33,929 bases of DNA from Leptofilum sp050292445 (GCA_050292445.1 JBNKLQ010000027.1:1-33929), one strand, 5' to 3'. Shown: positions 15,331 to 23,973, numbered from the stretch's first letter. Made by a program: numbers and translations. The notes: generated from the sequence alone by a model not told the origin.

Positions 15331-16776
15331 TTACGCCGACTGCTGCACTTTCACTTCCTGCCATAACGCTTCCAGATCGTCCAAATCCATTTCGGCCAGG
15401 GTTAACTGGCGCGCTTCTGCCAACTTTTCCAAGGCACGAAAGCGACGACTAAACTTCGCGTTTGCCTCACGCAAAGCCGATTCAGCATCAACATCTAGCC
15501 ATTTCGCCAAATTCACCACAACAAACAGCAAATCACCCAGCTCCTCGGCCCGATGTTCCGGCAAGGTAGCTTCGCGCAGCTCGGCAATTTCTTCCTGCAC
15601 TTTTTCGTAAACACCTTCGATGTCTGGCCAATCGAACCCCACCTGACGCACCCGAATTTGCAGTTTTTGGGATCGCGCCAGCGCTGGCAGCGCTTCAGGA
15701 ATATTGTCCACCAGCGAATCTGAGCGCTCCGCTTTCTCCTTGGCCTTCAACATCTCCCAATTCTGTATCACTTCTTCGCTATCGCGCACCTGCCAATCCC
15801 CCCATACATGCGGATGGCGATATTTTAGCTTGGCATCAATGCTCGCGATCACATCCGTCAGGCGAAATTCTTCTGTTTCGCTGGCCATCTGGATTTGCAT
15901 AACCAGGTGGTAAAAAACATCGCCTAGCTCCTCACGCAAGCCGTCCATATCGTTCTCATCTAGCGCCGCTAAAACTTCGCTGGCTTCCTCTAAAAAGCCG
16001 CTGCGCAGGCTTTGGTGCGTTTGTTCCTGGTCCCAGGGGCAGCCATCAGGACTGCGTAAAATGGCTACAGTTTCCGCAAGCGTGGCCAATGAAGACAGCT
16101 GGGGCAAGGGTGGCACAAACAAGCTGGTGAGGTGGTTCACCTTATCACTGCGATCAATTTCGTACAGAGAAATTTGCTCAACCGCCTGATTGTCATCCCC
16201 AGCCTGGTGGATAAGCGTAACGGGATGTTCATCAGGGTAAACGGCCGTTAACACCATTTTCAATTCGCTGGCCAACATACGACTGTACACTTGGCCTAAC
16301 AACAGGGGAAAATCGGGATTCACCGGGGGATAGAGGTATTGAGTAAGCTCAATGGCATCAAAGATTTGCACCCCGTCCATGCCGTCTTGCTGAACGGCCG
16401 TTAAACAAGGCTCCACAAAACTCAAGCCAGCCACAACTTCTACCGGCACACCGGCCGCTTCCGCCTGAGCCGCCAATCGGGTCACTGTGGATTCCCCGAC
16501 AAAAGGATGCCCGGGTACCGCATAAATCACATCCCCCTGCTGAGCCAGCTGTATGAGTTCAGTTACAATCGTAGCGTAGACCGTATCAAAACTGTCGGCT
16601 GTGTCATAAATGTGGTCAAAACTGTGGCGTGTGACGTACTCTGGCAGGTCCACCACGGCGGGATGGCGCTCTGTGCGCAGATACACAACCTCCGCTTGGC
16701 TGAGGATGTCCCAGGCAGCTCTTGTCAGGAAACGGCCGTTTCCTGGCCCCAAGCCCACAACGGTAATATTACCCAT
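15331..16776 (-). CDS. mazG: Tetrapyrrole methylase-MazG fusion (YabN-type nucleoside triphosphate pyrophosphohydrolase)
   Basis: A 481-residue fusion. Residues 1-215 are a tetrapyrrole (corrin/porphyrin) methylase fold with GLGPGNG (8-14) and VPGHP (87-91). Residues 233-345 are a first MazG domain (CPWDQEQTHQSL, LEEASE, EELGD at 283-287). Residues 370-455 are a second MazG repeat (EEIAEL, EELGD at 411-415). MazG hydrolyses NTPs to NMP and pyrophosphate, cleaning the nucleotide pool. The N-terminal domain's substrate in YabN-like proteins is unclear, since no other tetrapyrrole gene lies nearby. The ATG at 16776 follows an AGGGTGA-type site. A 20-bp perfect palindrome overlaps codons 11-17. 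It lies directly downstream of the ribosomal operon terminator, so it probably has its own promoter, though I see no good one. Confidence 0.93.
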   Translation of the reverse strand: MGNITVVGLGPGNGRFLTRAAWDILSQAEVVYLRTERHPAVVDLPEYVTRHSFDHIYDTADSFDTVYATIVTELIQLAQQGDVIYAVPGHPFVGESTVTRLAAQAEAAGVPVEVVAGLSFVEPCLTAVQQDGMDGVQIFDAIELTQYLYPPVNPDFPLLLGQVYSRMLASELKMVLTAVYPDEHPVTLIHQAGDDNQAVEQISLYEIDRSDKVNHLTSLFVPPLPQLSSLATLAETVAILRSPDGCPWDQEQTHQSLRSGFLEEASEVLAALDENDMDGLREELGDVFYHLVMQIQMASETEEFRLTDVIASIDAKLKYRHPHVWGDWQVRDSEEVIQNWEMLKAKEKAERSDSLVDNIPEALPALARSQKLQIRVRQVGFDWPDIEGVYEKVQEEIAELREATLPEHRAEELGDLLFVVVNLAKWLDVDAESALREANAKFSRRFRALEKLAEARQLTLAEMDLDDLEALWQEVKVQQSA

Positions 16777-16800
16777 TAAATCACCCTATTTCCCCAAAGC

Positions 16801-16830
16801 AAAAAGACGAGAGCCAAGTCTCGCCTTTTT
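16801..16830 (-). terminator. Rho-independent terminator ending the ribosomal protein operon
   Basis: AAAAAGACGAGA (16801-16812) pairs with TCTCGCCTTTTT (16819-16830) with one mismatch and a six-base loop. On the minus strand the hairpin is followed by a T-tract. It sits about 80 bases past the rpsI stop and 24 bases before the mazG start. Confidence 0.85.
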
Positions 16831-16911
16831 AATGATCATTTGTAGAACGCATGTAAAAGCGGGGAGGTTGTGAAATTTAGAAAAATCAAACGCCCGCTTT
16901 TATCCAACAAC

Positions 16912-17322
16912 TTAACGCTTGGTATAAGTCGGAGCCTTACGAGCACGCTTCAAACCTGGCTTTTTACGTTCCTTAATGCGTGCATCGCGGGTCAGATGCC
17001 CACCGGCACGTAGGGAACCACGCAGATTTTCATCATATTTAACCAGAGCACGCGCCAATCCTAAACGCACAGCACTAGTCTGACCAGTGATACCGCCACC
17101 GTTAATGTGAACACTCACATCCACTTTACCCATTAGCTCTGTATCTGCCAGAGGACCAGTCAATGTCAAGTAATCACCAAAACGCGGGAAAAACTCCTTG
17201 ACGTCTTTACCGTTGACCATAAAATTACCCTCGGCATCGCTATCGAGATAAATGCGCACCCGTGCAGAAGCACGTTTGCGGCGGCCAATTCCTTCATAAT
17301 ACCGTCTTGATTCTTCTGCCAT
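16912..17322 (-). CDS. rpsI: 30S ribosomal protein S9
   Basis: The 136-residue product has the S9 core GIGRRKRASARVRIYL near the N-terminus, NGGGITGQTSAVRLGLARAL in the middle and the basic C-terminal tail ending KAPTYTKR that reaches the ribosomal P site. It starts with ATG 11 bases after rplM, the usual L13-S9 pair, and is the last gene before the operon terminator. Confidence 0.97.
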   Translation of the reverse strand: MAEESRRYYEGIGRRKRASARVRIYLDSDAEGNFMVNGKDVKEFFPRFGDYLTLTGPLADTELMGKVDVSVHINGGGITGQTSAVRLGLARALVKYDENLRGSLRAGGHLTRDARIKERKKPGLKRARKAPTYTKR

Positions 17323-17333
17323 CTTCTAATCTC

Positions 17334-17762
17334 CTACAGTTCCAGCGAAACAGGCAGCTGCGCCTGATGCGGATGCTCTTCGCCCGCATATACTTTCAGC
17401 TTTTTAATCATTTTGCGCCCCAGCTTATTCTTGGGCAACATTCCTTTAACCGCCAATTCTATTGGCCGGGTCGGGAATCTTTCTAACTGCTCCCGCAGCG
17501 TAATTTCAGTTAGACCACCGGGGTAACCAGAATGCCGATAATAAACCTTCTGATCCAACCGACGACCCGTTACATGAATTTTTTCTGCATTGATTACAAT
17601 TACATAATCACCGCAGTCCACCGAAGGGGAAAATCCTGGTTTATGTTTGCCACGCAAAATGGTCGCTATACGAGACGCTAAACGTCCCAATGTTTGACCT
17701 TGAGCATCGACAATAAACCATTGGCGCTCAACTTCGGCCGGTTTTGTGATGAACGTTTTCAT
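17334..17762 (-). CDS. rplM: 50S ribosomal protein L13
   Basis: The 142-residue product carries the L13 signatures VYYRHSGYPGGL, AVKGMLPKNKLGR and YAGEEHPHQAQ. It is an early assembly protein binding 23S rRNA. ATG start. A 40-base spacer separates it from truA, with GGAG upstream. L13 leader structures are known in other phyla, but this spacer is too short for a long one. Confidence 0.97.
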   Translation of the reverse strand: MKTFITKPAEVERQWFIVDAQGQTLGRLASRIATILRGKHKPGFSPSVDCGDYVIVINAEKIHVTGRRLDQKVYYRHSGYPGGLTEITLREQLERFPTRPIELAVKGMLPKNKLGRKMIKKLKVYAGEEHPHQAQLPVSLEL

Positions 17763-17802
17763 GCCGCTTTCTCCTAACCACTAAACTGTCTGGATTTTCG
17801 AC

Positions 17803-18561
17803 TTACGTCGCAGACCAGTTTAGGTTTTCATATGTAATAGAAACGAGTTGAAGACCTTGTGGCGGGGCAACCGTGCCGCAAGCATCGCGACTTGCAGCCT
17901 TAAACGCCCGTACAAACTCTTCAATAGTCCAGGTTCCTTCTCCTACCAGTTTTAAACTGCCCACAATGCTACGTACCATTCGGTACAAAAAAGCATTGGC
18001 CTCAATGCGAAACTGCAAATCAGTTCCTGAACGAGTCCATTCTGCCATGAACAGCTCACGCACAAAATTGTTACCCTGCGGCGGCTGGCCAAACGTGGCA
18101 AAATTGTGCAGCCCCAGCAACACTTCTGCTGCCTGGTTCATTTTTGCCTCATCCAGTGGCTTGTAAACATGCCAGCTAAAACGGCGTTTTAGCGGATGGC
18201 GCGTTGGCCCATCGTAAACGTTGTAAACATAGGCCCTTCGCAGGGCATCAAACCGTGGATGAAAGGAGGCGGTTACCTGTTTCAGTTGTAAAATTGCAAT
18301 ATCTTCTGGCAAGTTTGCATTGAGTGCTCTTCTTAAATCCTCACTGCTGTGCCGCCAGTCGAAAGAAAAAGTAATGACCTGACCAACTGCATGAACACCA
18401 CTGTCTGTTCGTCCTGAGCCAAGCAACGTAACGGGTTGGCGGGCTAGCTGACTCAGGACGTTTTCAATTGTGCTCTGTACGGTCGGCTGTGTCTCAACCT
18501 GCCGCTGAAAACCATGATACTCCGTGCCATCATAGGCAGTCAGAGCAGCATACGTTGGCAA
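17803..18561 (-). CDS. truA: tRNA pseudouridine(38-40) synthase
   Basis: A 252-residue TruA. The catalytic Asp53 lies in GSGRTDSGVHAVGQV, and RAYVYNVYDGPTRHP and EANAFLYRMVRSIVGSL are family blocks. It modifies the anticodon stem-loop positions 38-40. The start is TTG at 18561: GGAG lies six bases upstream, overlapping the end of rplQ (stop at 18565), and there is no usable in-frame ATG. Its position between rplQ and rplM matches the order known in Firmicutes, but without the ECF transporter genes often found there. Confidence 0.95.
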   Translation of the reverse strand: MPTYAALTAYDGTEYHGFQRQVETQPTVQSTIENVLSQLARQPVTLLGSGRTDSGVHAVGQVITFSFDWRHSSEDLRRALNANLPEDIAILQLKQVTASFHPRFDALRRAYVYNVYDGPTRHPLKRRFSWHVYKPLDEAKMNQAAEVLLGLHNFATFGQPPQGNNFVRELFMAEWTRSGTDLQFRIEANAFLYRMVRSIVGSLKLVGEGTWTIEEFVRAFKAASRDACGTVAPPQGLQLVSITYENLNWSAT

Positions 18562-18564
18562 GCA

Positions 18565-18987
18565 TTACTCCTCATCAACCAACATGATCATTGCCATGTC
18601 AGCATTGTCACCGGAACGCTTGCCTATTTTAACCATGCGTGTGTACCCACCTGGCCGATCAGCAAAGCGGGGAGCGATGTCATCAAATAGTTTTTTAACA
18701 ACATCAACTTCTTCCATATCGCCTGACTCATCTTCTGCCTGGCGAAAGCGGGAAATACGGGCAGCGGCTAACCGCCGAGCATGCACAGTCTGCGCCGGAT
18801 CGCCCTTGGCCAGGCCACGCTTGGCCAGGGTAATGATTTTCTCAGCTGCTGGACGCAGCATTCTTGCTTTTGCTTCTGTGGTCAATATTTCTTCATGGAT
18901 GAGCAGCTCTGCAATCATGTTTTTGCGCAATGCTTTGCGGTGAGCAGTGTCTCGACCCAATCTACGACCGCTTACTCTGTGTCGCAT
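18565..18987 (-). CDS. rplQ: 50S ribosomal protein L17
   Basis: The 140-residue product starts MRHRVSGRRLGRDTAHRKAL, the L17 hallmark, and ends with the conserved GGYTRMVKIGKRSGDNADMA. A central acidic insertion (EDESGDMEEVDVVKK) makes it longer than the 116-127 residues of many L17s. ATG start. It follows rpoA by 36 bases, and that spacer contains an ACGGCCGT palindrome at 19014-19021. Confidence 0.97.
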   Translation of the reverse strand: MRHRVSGRRLGRDTAHRKALRKNMIAELLIHEEILTTEAKARMLRPAAEKIITLAKRGLAKGDPAQTVHARRLAAARISRFRQAEDESGDMEEVDVVKKLFDDIAPRFADRPGGYTRMVKIGKRSGDNADMAMIMLVDEE

Positions 18988-19023
18988 GATGTTTACCTCT
19001 TTATTATGGGGAAACGGCCGTTA

Positions 19024-19992
19024 CTATACAACAGTCGTCTCGCCTTCTTCATCTTTCAAAAAGCCTTTAGCGCGCAGTTGATCTTTTAATTCATCCAGGG
19101 ATTTTTCACCAAAGTTGCGAATGGCCAGCATGGTTTCTTCACCACGTTCTAGCATATCCAACATTTCACCCACTTTGGTAATTCCAGTCCGCTTCAACGA
19201 ATTAAAAACGCGAACGCTCAGATCAAGCTGCTCAATCGGCGTGTCATAAATTTCGTTCGGGATAGCGCCTTCTTCCTCTTCTTCCTCTTCAACAGGCAAG
19301 AAAGTTTCTTCGCTTACACCAGCAATTGGCCGCAAATATTGCATCATAATTTGGGCTGATTGGGCTAGCGATTCTTCTGGCTTAATGGTGCCATCCGTCC
19401 AGATTTGCATAATAATGCGATCATAATTAGCCGCCTGTCCGACGCGGGTTTTTTCAACTTCATAACCAACGCGCCGAATCGGGCTAAATATAGCATCAAC
19501 AGGCAGCTCGCCAATGGGCAGGCGACCCCGCTCTTCAGCTGGGGAATAGCCACGACCGGTTTCTGCCGTCATCTCAATTTCTAAAAAGGCATCATCAGAA
19601 TCGACTGTAAAAAGGTACAGATCAGGGTTGATGATTTCGACCTCGGGGGGCGTCTGAATATCTGCTGCGGTAACGGTACCCGCACCATGAACTTCTAGCC
19701 GCAAGCGGGCCGTGTCGGTGCCATGGAGTTTTAAACGCAACTGCTTAATGTGCAGAATCAGTTGCATCATGTCTTCGCGAACATGCTCAATGGCCGAAAA
19801 CTCATGCGGCACATCGGTTACGCGAATAGATGTAATGGCAGCCCCCGGCAATGATGCAAGCAAGACGCGGCGCAGAGCGTTGCCCAAGGTCGTACCATAC
19901 CCTCTTTCTAATGGCCCGAGGATAAAACGGCCGTATTCACGCGACATCGCGGTGCTTTCAATTTTGGGCAGTATAAGATTACTAATAGCCAA
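19024..19992 (-). CDS. rpoA: DNA-directed RNA polymerase subunit alpha
   Basis: A 322-residue alpha subunit. The N-terminal dimerisation domain (about 1-230) includes GRFILGPLERGYGTTLGNAL and RRVLLASLPGAAITSI. An acidic linker with seven consecutive Glu (about 236-243) leads to the C-terminal domain (LDLSVRVFNSLKRTGI, AIRNFGEKSLDEL), which contacts UP elements and activators. The start is TTG at 19992, with GGGAGG eight bases upstream; the ATG between them is out of frame and runs into a stop. A TTG start on rpoA is unusual. Its place between rpsD and rplQ is classical. Confidence 0.97.
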   Translation of the reverse strand: MAISNLILPKIESTAMSREYGRFILGPLERGYGTTLGNALRRVLLASLPGAAITSIRVTDVPHEFSAIEHVREDMMQLILHIKQLRLKLHGTDTARLRLEVHGAGTVTAADIQTPPEVEIINPDLYLFTVDSDDAFLEIEMTAETGRGYSPAEERGRLPIGELPVDAIFSPIRRVGYEVEKTRVGQAANYDRIIMQIWTDGTIKPEESLAQSAQIMMQYLRPIAGVSEETFLPVEEEEEEEGAIPNEIYDTPIEQLDLSVRVFNSLKRTGITKVGEMLDMLERGEETMLAIRNFGEKSLDELKDQLRAKGFLKDEEGETTVV

Positions 19993-20037
19993 CGTACATA
20001 CCTCCCTATGCTATGCTAGGCTCGGGACGGTTAAAAA

Positions 20038-20679
20038 TTACCGCCGGGAGTAATATTCAACAACAAGCTGCTCATTGATGGACACATCAATGTCATCACG
20101 AGCAGGTAAATTCACAACATTTGCCGACACGTTGCGGGTATCCAAAGATAACCAGCGCGGCACCTGACGATCATCCAAATCTTCACGCAGAACTTTAAAG
20201 TAGCTATTGCGCATACTTTCTGAGCGAACACCCACGATGTCACCAGGGGAAATCAGGGCGGAGGGCACATTTGTTTTACGGCCGTTCAGCGTAATGTGAC
20301 CATGCTGCACCAATTGACGAGCCTGCGACCGAGAATCGGCCCAACCCAAACGATAGATGACATTGTCTAACCGGGTTTCTAAAAGAACCAACAAATTAGT
20401 ACCCGTCAGGCCAACACGCTGCGTCGCTCGCCGGAAGTAACGGCTGAACTGACGCTCCATCACACCATAAATGCGGCGTGCCTTTTGTTTTTCGCGCAAC
20501 TGCAACAAATAGTCAGAAGCGCGTCCACGGCGAAATTGATTATCGCGACCATGTTCCCCAGGGGGATAAGAACGACGCTCAAAAGAGCATTTTGGGGTTA
20601 AACAACGAGACCCCTTCAAAAACAGCTTTTCACCTTCACGGCGACAAAGCTTACATACTGGACCAGTATACCTTGCCAA
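20038..20679 (-). CDS. rpsD: 30S ribosomal protein S4
   Basis: The 213-residue product has a zinc-type N-terminus (CKLCRR and CLTPKC), the block SYPPGEHGRD, and the S4 RNA-binding domain containing ARQLVQHGHITLNGRKTNVP. The frame is open to another TTG at 20697. I chose the TTG at 20679 because GGAGG (20685-20689 on the minus strand) is correctly spaced and the protein then begins with the usual (M)ARYTGPVCKLCRR. S4 starts ribosome assembly and often represses its own operon. Confidence 0.95.
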   Translation of the reverse strand: MARYTGPVCKLCRREGEKLFLKGSRCLTPKCSFERRSYPPGEHGRDNQFRRGRASDYLLQLREKQKARRIYGVMERQFSRYFRRATQRVGLTGTNLLVLLETRLDNVIYRLGWADSRSQARQLVQHGHITLNGRKTNVPSALISPGDIVGVRSESMRNSYFKVLREDLDDRQVPRWLSLDTRNVSANVVNLPARDDIDVSINEQLVVEYYSRR

Positions 20680-20705
20680 CTTAACCTCCGTATTCAAGCT
20701 AAAAC

Positions 20706-20744
20706 GAGAGGTTTACAGGTGTGGCACACCCCTTCATCCCTCTC
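20706..20744. promoter_or_regulatory. Nested inverted repeats upstream of rpsD
   Basis: The outer arms GAGAGG (20706-20711) and CCTCTC (20739-20744) enclose the inner palindrome GGTGTG-G-CACACC (20718-20730). It lies in the rpsK-rpsD spacer, about 27 bases upstream of the rpsD start. It might be an S4 autoregulatory or mRNA-processing structure; this is inferred from position. The rest of the AT-rich 165-base spacer shows no clear promoter. Confidence 0.4.
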
Positions 20745-20844
20745 AGAAAACCAATAAACTGTAAAAGTCAGTGAAAGACTTTGAATAATAAATTATGCTT
20801 CCAGCCTCAACAAACCGGATACACAATTAGTACACAATAAAAAT

Positions 20845-21237
20845 TTAAACGCGACGCTTTTTCTTGGGGCGGCACCCATTATGGGGCACTGGCGTAATAT
20901 CGCGAATACTTTTTACACGAATGCCAGAAGCCTGCAAAGAACGAATAGCTTGCTCACGACCTGGACCAGGCCCCTTCACAATAACATCCATTTCCTGCAT
21001 ACCACTTTCCTGAGCGGTGCGGGCTGCACTTTGCGCAGCCAATCGTGCAGCATAAGGTGTACTCTTGCGAGAACCCTTAAAACCAGAACTGCCAGCGCTT
21101 GCCCAAGCAACGGTGTTACCACCCATGTCGGTGATAGTCACAATGGTGTTATTAAAGGTGGCAAAAATGTGCGCCTGACCTTGAGGCACCATCCGCTTTA
21201 CTTTCTTGCGGGTTTGAGTCTGTCTTCTACGTCCCAT
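20845..21237 (-). CDS. rpsK: 30S ribosomal protein S11
   Basis: The 130-residue product has the S11 features FNNTIVTITDMGGNTVAWAS, GFKGSRKSTPYAA and the C-terminal DITPVPHNGCRPKKKRRV that contacts 16S rRNA at the platform. ATG start, 78 bases after rpsM. Confidence 0.98.
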   Translation of the reverse strand: MGRRRQTQTRKKVKRMVPQGQAHIFATFNNTIVTITDMGGNTVAWASAGSSGFKGSRKSTPYAARLAAQSAARTAQESGMQEMDVIVKGPGPGREQAIRSLQASGIRVKSIRDITPVPHNGCRPKKKRRV

Positions 21238-21315
21238 TCCGTCTCCTAAAACCTAAACAATGAGCTGGGGCCAAGAGGCCATTTCCAGTCCATCTCAAAT
21301 CAAAATCAATTAATA

Positions 21316-21696
21316 TTATTTGCCCTTACGGCGACCACGTCCTGCAACCGTCTTCTTGGGACCCTTGCGCGAACGAGCATTGGTCTTTGTTCGCTGACCA
21401 TGCACAGGCAAATGACGACGGTGGCGCAAGCCACGATAACAGCCAATTTCTGTCAGGCGCTTAATATTCATCGCAACTTCGCGCCGCAAATCACCTTCCA
21501 CAATAAAATCATTGTCAATGATTTGGCGCAGCTGCGTTACTTCACTTTCTGACAAATCTTGAACGCGTGTGTTGGGATCAACACCAGCCTTCTCAATAAT
21601 AGCCTGACTGGCCGTCTTACCAATGCCATAAATATAAGTCAGACTAATTTCTACCCGTTTATTACGGGGGATATCCACACCAGCAATACGTGCCAT
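21316..21696 (-). CDS. rpsM: 30S ribosomal protein S13
   Basis: The 126-residue product starts MARIAGVDIPRNKRVEISLT and has YIYGIGKTASQAI and the C-terminal GLRHRRHLPVHGQRTKTNAR. The position after LPV is His where Arg is common. S13 contacts the 50S subunit and P-site tRNA. ATG start with a GGAG site. Confidence 0.98.
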   Translation of the reverse strand: MARIAGVDIPRNKRVEISLTYIYGIGKTASQAIIEKAGVDPNTRVQDLSESEVTQLRQIIDNDFIVEGDLRREVAMNIKRLTEIGCYRGLRHRRHLPVHGQRTKTNARSRKGPKKTVAGRGRRKGK

Positions 21697-21727
21697 AATT
21701 CCTCCAGAAAATCCTTACGAGATCATC

Positions 21728-21751
21728 CTGTGTCAGGCTATGCTGACACAG
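21728..21751. promoter_or_regulatory. Hairpin between rpmJ and rpsM
   Basis: CTGTGTCAG (21728-21736) and CTGACACAG (21743-21751) form a perfect nine-base stem with a six-base loop, eight bases past the rpmJ stop on the minus strand. No T-tract follows, so it is more likely a processing, attenuation or mRNA-stability element than a full terminator. Confidence 0.5.
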
Positions 21752-21758
21752 CTCCCTT

Positions 21759-21872
21759 TTAACCCTGGCGCTGCTTGTGATTTGGATCAGAACAAATCAC
21801 ACGTACAACACCTTTCCGCTTGATAATTTTGCACTTTGGGCAACGACGTTTAACAGACGCTGATACCTTCAT
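21759..21872 (-). CDS. rpmJ: 50S ribosomal protein L36
   Basis: A 37-residue protein beginning MKVSASVKRRCPKCKIIKRK and ending NHKQRQG. Zinc ligands Cys11, Cys14, Cys27 and His32 are all present, so it is the zinc-binding (C+) form. ATG start with GGAG upstream. It is too short for routine gene calling but clear by sequence and position before rpsM. Confidence 0.97.
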   Translation of the reverse strand: MKVSASVKRRCPKCKIIKRKGVVRVICSDPNHKQRQG

Positions 21873-22021
21873 CTTTAACTCCTAAAACAACCTCATATTC
21901 ATCAGGCTGTTCATCACATATCATTTCTGGTAAAAAATCTTGAGAAAATAGTTGTTTGTTTTTATCCAAAGCAATCTACTATTTTGCCATCAATCGTTTG
22001 TTCTGTCCAGAAATTGCTTTT
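21873..22021. other. AT-rich spacer where map and infA are often found
   Basis: This 149-base gap separates adk from rpmJ. Many bacteria have map and infA here. On the minus strand a short frame reads ATG GCA AAA followed by two stops; it shows no further resemblance to IF-1. No convincing promoter or hairpin was seen. The two genes are presumably elsewhere in the genome. Confidence 0.6.
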
Positions 22022-22597
22022 TTACATCACTTTCTGCACAACTTCGATCAGATCTTCAGTCACTTTATGAATTGATTGCTCGCCATTGATTTTGACGAGC
22101 AGCCCTTTTTCATCGTAATAGGCAAGCAATGGAGCCGTCTCAGACTGATACACTTCCATACGTACGCGAATCGTTTCCTCGTTGTCGTCAGCTCGACCTT
22201 CAATTTCAGCTCGTTTCGCCAACCGTTCAACCAAAACATCCTGATTCACGTCTATGAACGGCACAATGGCAATTTTGGCAGAAAATTCACTTAGCAACTC
22301 ATCCAACGCTTTTGCCTGGGCAGTTGTTCTAGGAAATCCATCAAGAATTGCCCCATGCACGCAGTCTGGCTGTGATAATCGATCTCGTACCATGGCCACG
22401 GTCACCTCATCAGGCACCAGTTCGCCTTTATCCATATAGGTACGGGCCAGCTTTCCCAGCTCGGTTTCGTTTTTTAAGTTTGCCCGAAACAGATCGCCAG
22501 TGGCCACTTGCGGTAATCCCAACGAGGCTTCCAACTTCTTTGCCTGGGTCCCTTTACCAGCCCCAGGGGCCCCCATCAAGACAACAAAGGTTTTCAT
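22022..22597 (-). CDS. adk: Adenylate kinase
   Basis: This enzyme interconverts ATP plus AMP and two ADP. The 191-residue protein has P-loop GAPGAGKGTQ (9-18), ATGDLFR and DGFPRT for AMP binding. In place of a long zinc-type LID there is a short segment (AKRAEIEGRADDNEETIRVR), so it is the short-LID form. Its ATG overlaps the secY stop in the sequence TAATG, indicating translational coupling. Confidence 0.97.
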   Translation of the reverse strand: MKTFVVLMGAPGAGKGTQAKKLEASLGLPQVATGDLFRANLKNETELGKLARTYMDKGELVPDEVTVAMVRDRLSQPDCVHGAILDGFPRTTAQAKALDELLSEFSAKIAIVPFIDVNQDVLVERLAKRAEIEGRADDNEETIRVRMEVYQSETAPLLAYYDEKGLLVKINGEQSIHKVTEDLIEVVQKVM

Positions 22598-23973
22598 TAG
22601 ATGAAACCCTCGTACTGACGCATGAGCAGTTGAGATTCCAGTTGGCGCATTGTGTCGATGACTACACCCACAACAATGATAAGACCAGACCCGCTAACAA
22701 CCAGGGTACTTTGCTCGATGTCCGGTATGTTCAGAATAACGCCTACTAAACTCATGATGCCGGGTAGAATGGCAACTGTTCCCAAGAAAATGGCTCCGGC
22801 AAAAGTAATGCGACGGACCACTTTTGTAATGTAATCTTCCGTTCGTTTACCGGGACGAATACCAGGGATGAAGCCACCCTGCCGCTGCAACGTTTGCGGG
22901 ATATTTTGCTGGCGCACCATGACATCTGTGTAGAAGAAGGTGAACCCAACAACCAGAATGAAAAATGAAAGCCAGTAGACGGCAAACCCAACGGGTGCCA
23001 CTGTGGGATCGGCATTACCAAAACGGCTCACGGCCGTTGCAATCGTATCTACAAAACCACCATTGCCACTGATAAACAATCCTGCCAAAACAGATGGAAA
23101 GATAAGAATAGAATTGGCAAAGATAATCGGGATCATCCCAGCCGTATTTACCTTAAGTGGCACATAGCTACTTTGGCCCTGGTACACTTTACGACCCCGT
23201 ACACGACGGCCGTATTGCACCGGTATTCGTCTCTGCCCTTCCTGCACAATCACAATGACAAAAATAGTCAGCACCGTAATAATTAAGAAGGCAATGATTG
23301 TAAAGATACGTGCCGTAGCATCGTCCAGTTGGAACAAACCAGCTACGCCAGGCAGAATTTGGGCTACAATCCCGCCAAAGATAATCAGGGAAATACCCTG
23401 ACCAATACCGTCTTCAGTAATCAGTTCACCCATCCAAATGGCAAACATGGTGCCGCCCATCATGGCCAAAAGCGTAGTCAGGGTCGGCAGCAGCTGATCG
23501 GGGGCGAAGCCAAAGTTCGGCATGATTTGAGCCAACCCATCAGCACCACCTACACCCAAACTAAACCCAACCAAGCGAATCTGACCAACCGCCTGCAACA
23601 GCGAAAGCGGTACAGTCAAATAATAAGTGATACGATTTTTACGATTTCGTCCAGATTCACCTTCAGAATCCATTTCCTGCAATTGTGGAATGATAGGCGT
23701 GAGCAGCTGAATGATAATTGAAGCAGTAATGTAAGGATAAACACCCATGGCCATTACTGAAAAATTACGGACAGCGCCTCCAGACAAAAGATCTAAGAAG
23801 TTAACAACCTGGTTGCTACTGCTGCTATTTGTAAACTGCAACCATGCGCCCAGGTCAACACCTGGTACCGGAATGTTGGCCACCAGGCGATAAATTACCA
23901 GAATAAACACCGTAAAAAGAATACGACGGCGCAGATCTGGCAAGGAAAAAGCAGCTCTGACTGATTCGATCAT
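22597..23973 (-). CDS. secY: Protein translocase subunit SecY
   Basis: The 458-residue, ten-helix channel of the Sec translocon. The N-terminus FSLPDLRRRILFTVFILVIY, the plug-region sequence LLSGGAVRNFSVMAMGVYPY and the cytosolic loop IPVQYGRRVRGRKVYQG are typical. The C-terminal part contains GGFIPGIRPGKRTEDYI. ATG start with GGAGG upstream. Palindromes at 23030 and 23206 encode ATAVSRF and QYGRR. Its position between rplO and adk is standard. Confidence 0.98.
   Translation of the reverse strand: MIESVRAAFSLPDLRRRILFTVFILVIYRLVANIPVPGVDLGAWLQFTNSSSSNQVVNFLDLLSGGAVRNFSVMAMGVYPYITASIIIQLLTPIIPQLQEMDSEGESGRNRKNRITYYLTVPLSLLQAVGQIRLVGFSLGVGGADGLAQIMPNFGFAPDQLLPTLTTLLAMMGGTMFAIWMGELITEDGIGQGISLIIFGGIVAQILPGVAGLFQLDDATARIFTIIAFLIITVLTIFVIVIVQEGQRRIPVQYGRRVRGRKVYQGQSSYVPLKVNTAGMIPIIFANSILIFPSVLAGLFISGNGGFVDTIATAVSRFGNADPTVAPVGFAVYWLSFFILVVGFTFFYTDVMVRQQNIPQTLQRQGGFIPGIRPGKRTEDYITKVVRRITFAGAIFLGTVAILPGIMSLVGVILNIPDIEQSTLVVSGSGLIIVVGVVIDTMRQLESQLLMRQYEGFI

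Noticed and set aside
20680..20697. Six-residue N-terminal extension of S4
   Set aside because: Those codons contain the GGAGG site for the TTG at 20679, which gives the conserved N-terminus.
21873..22021. Decayed infA (ATG GCA AAA then stops)
   Set aside because: Only three codons match; the rest of the frame has no IF-1 resemblance.
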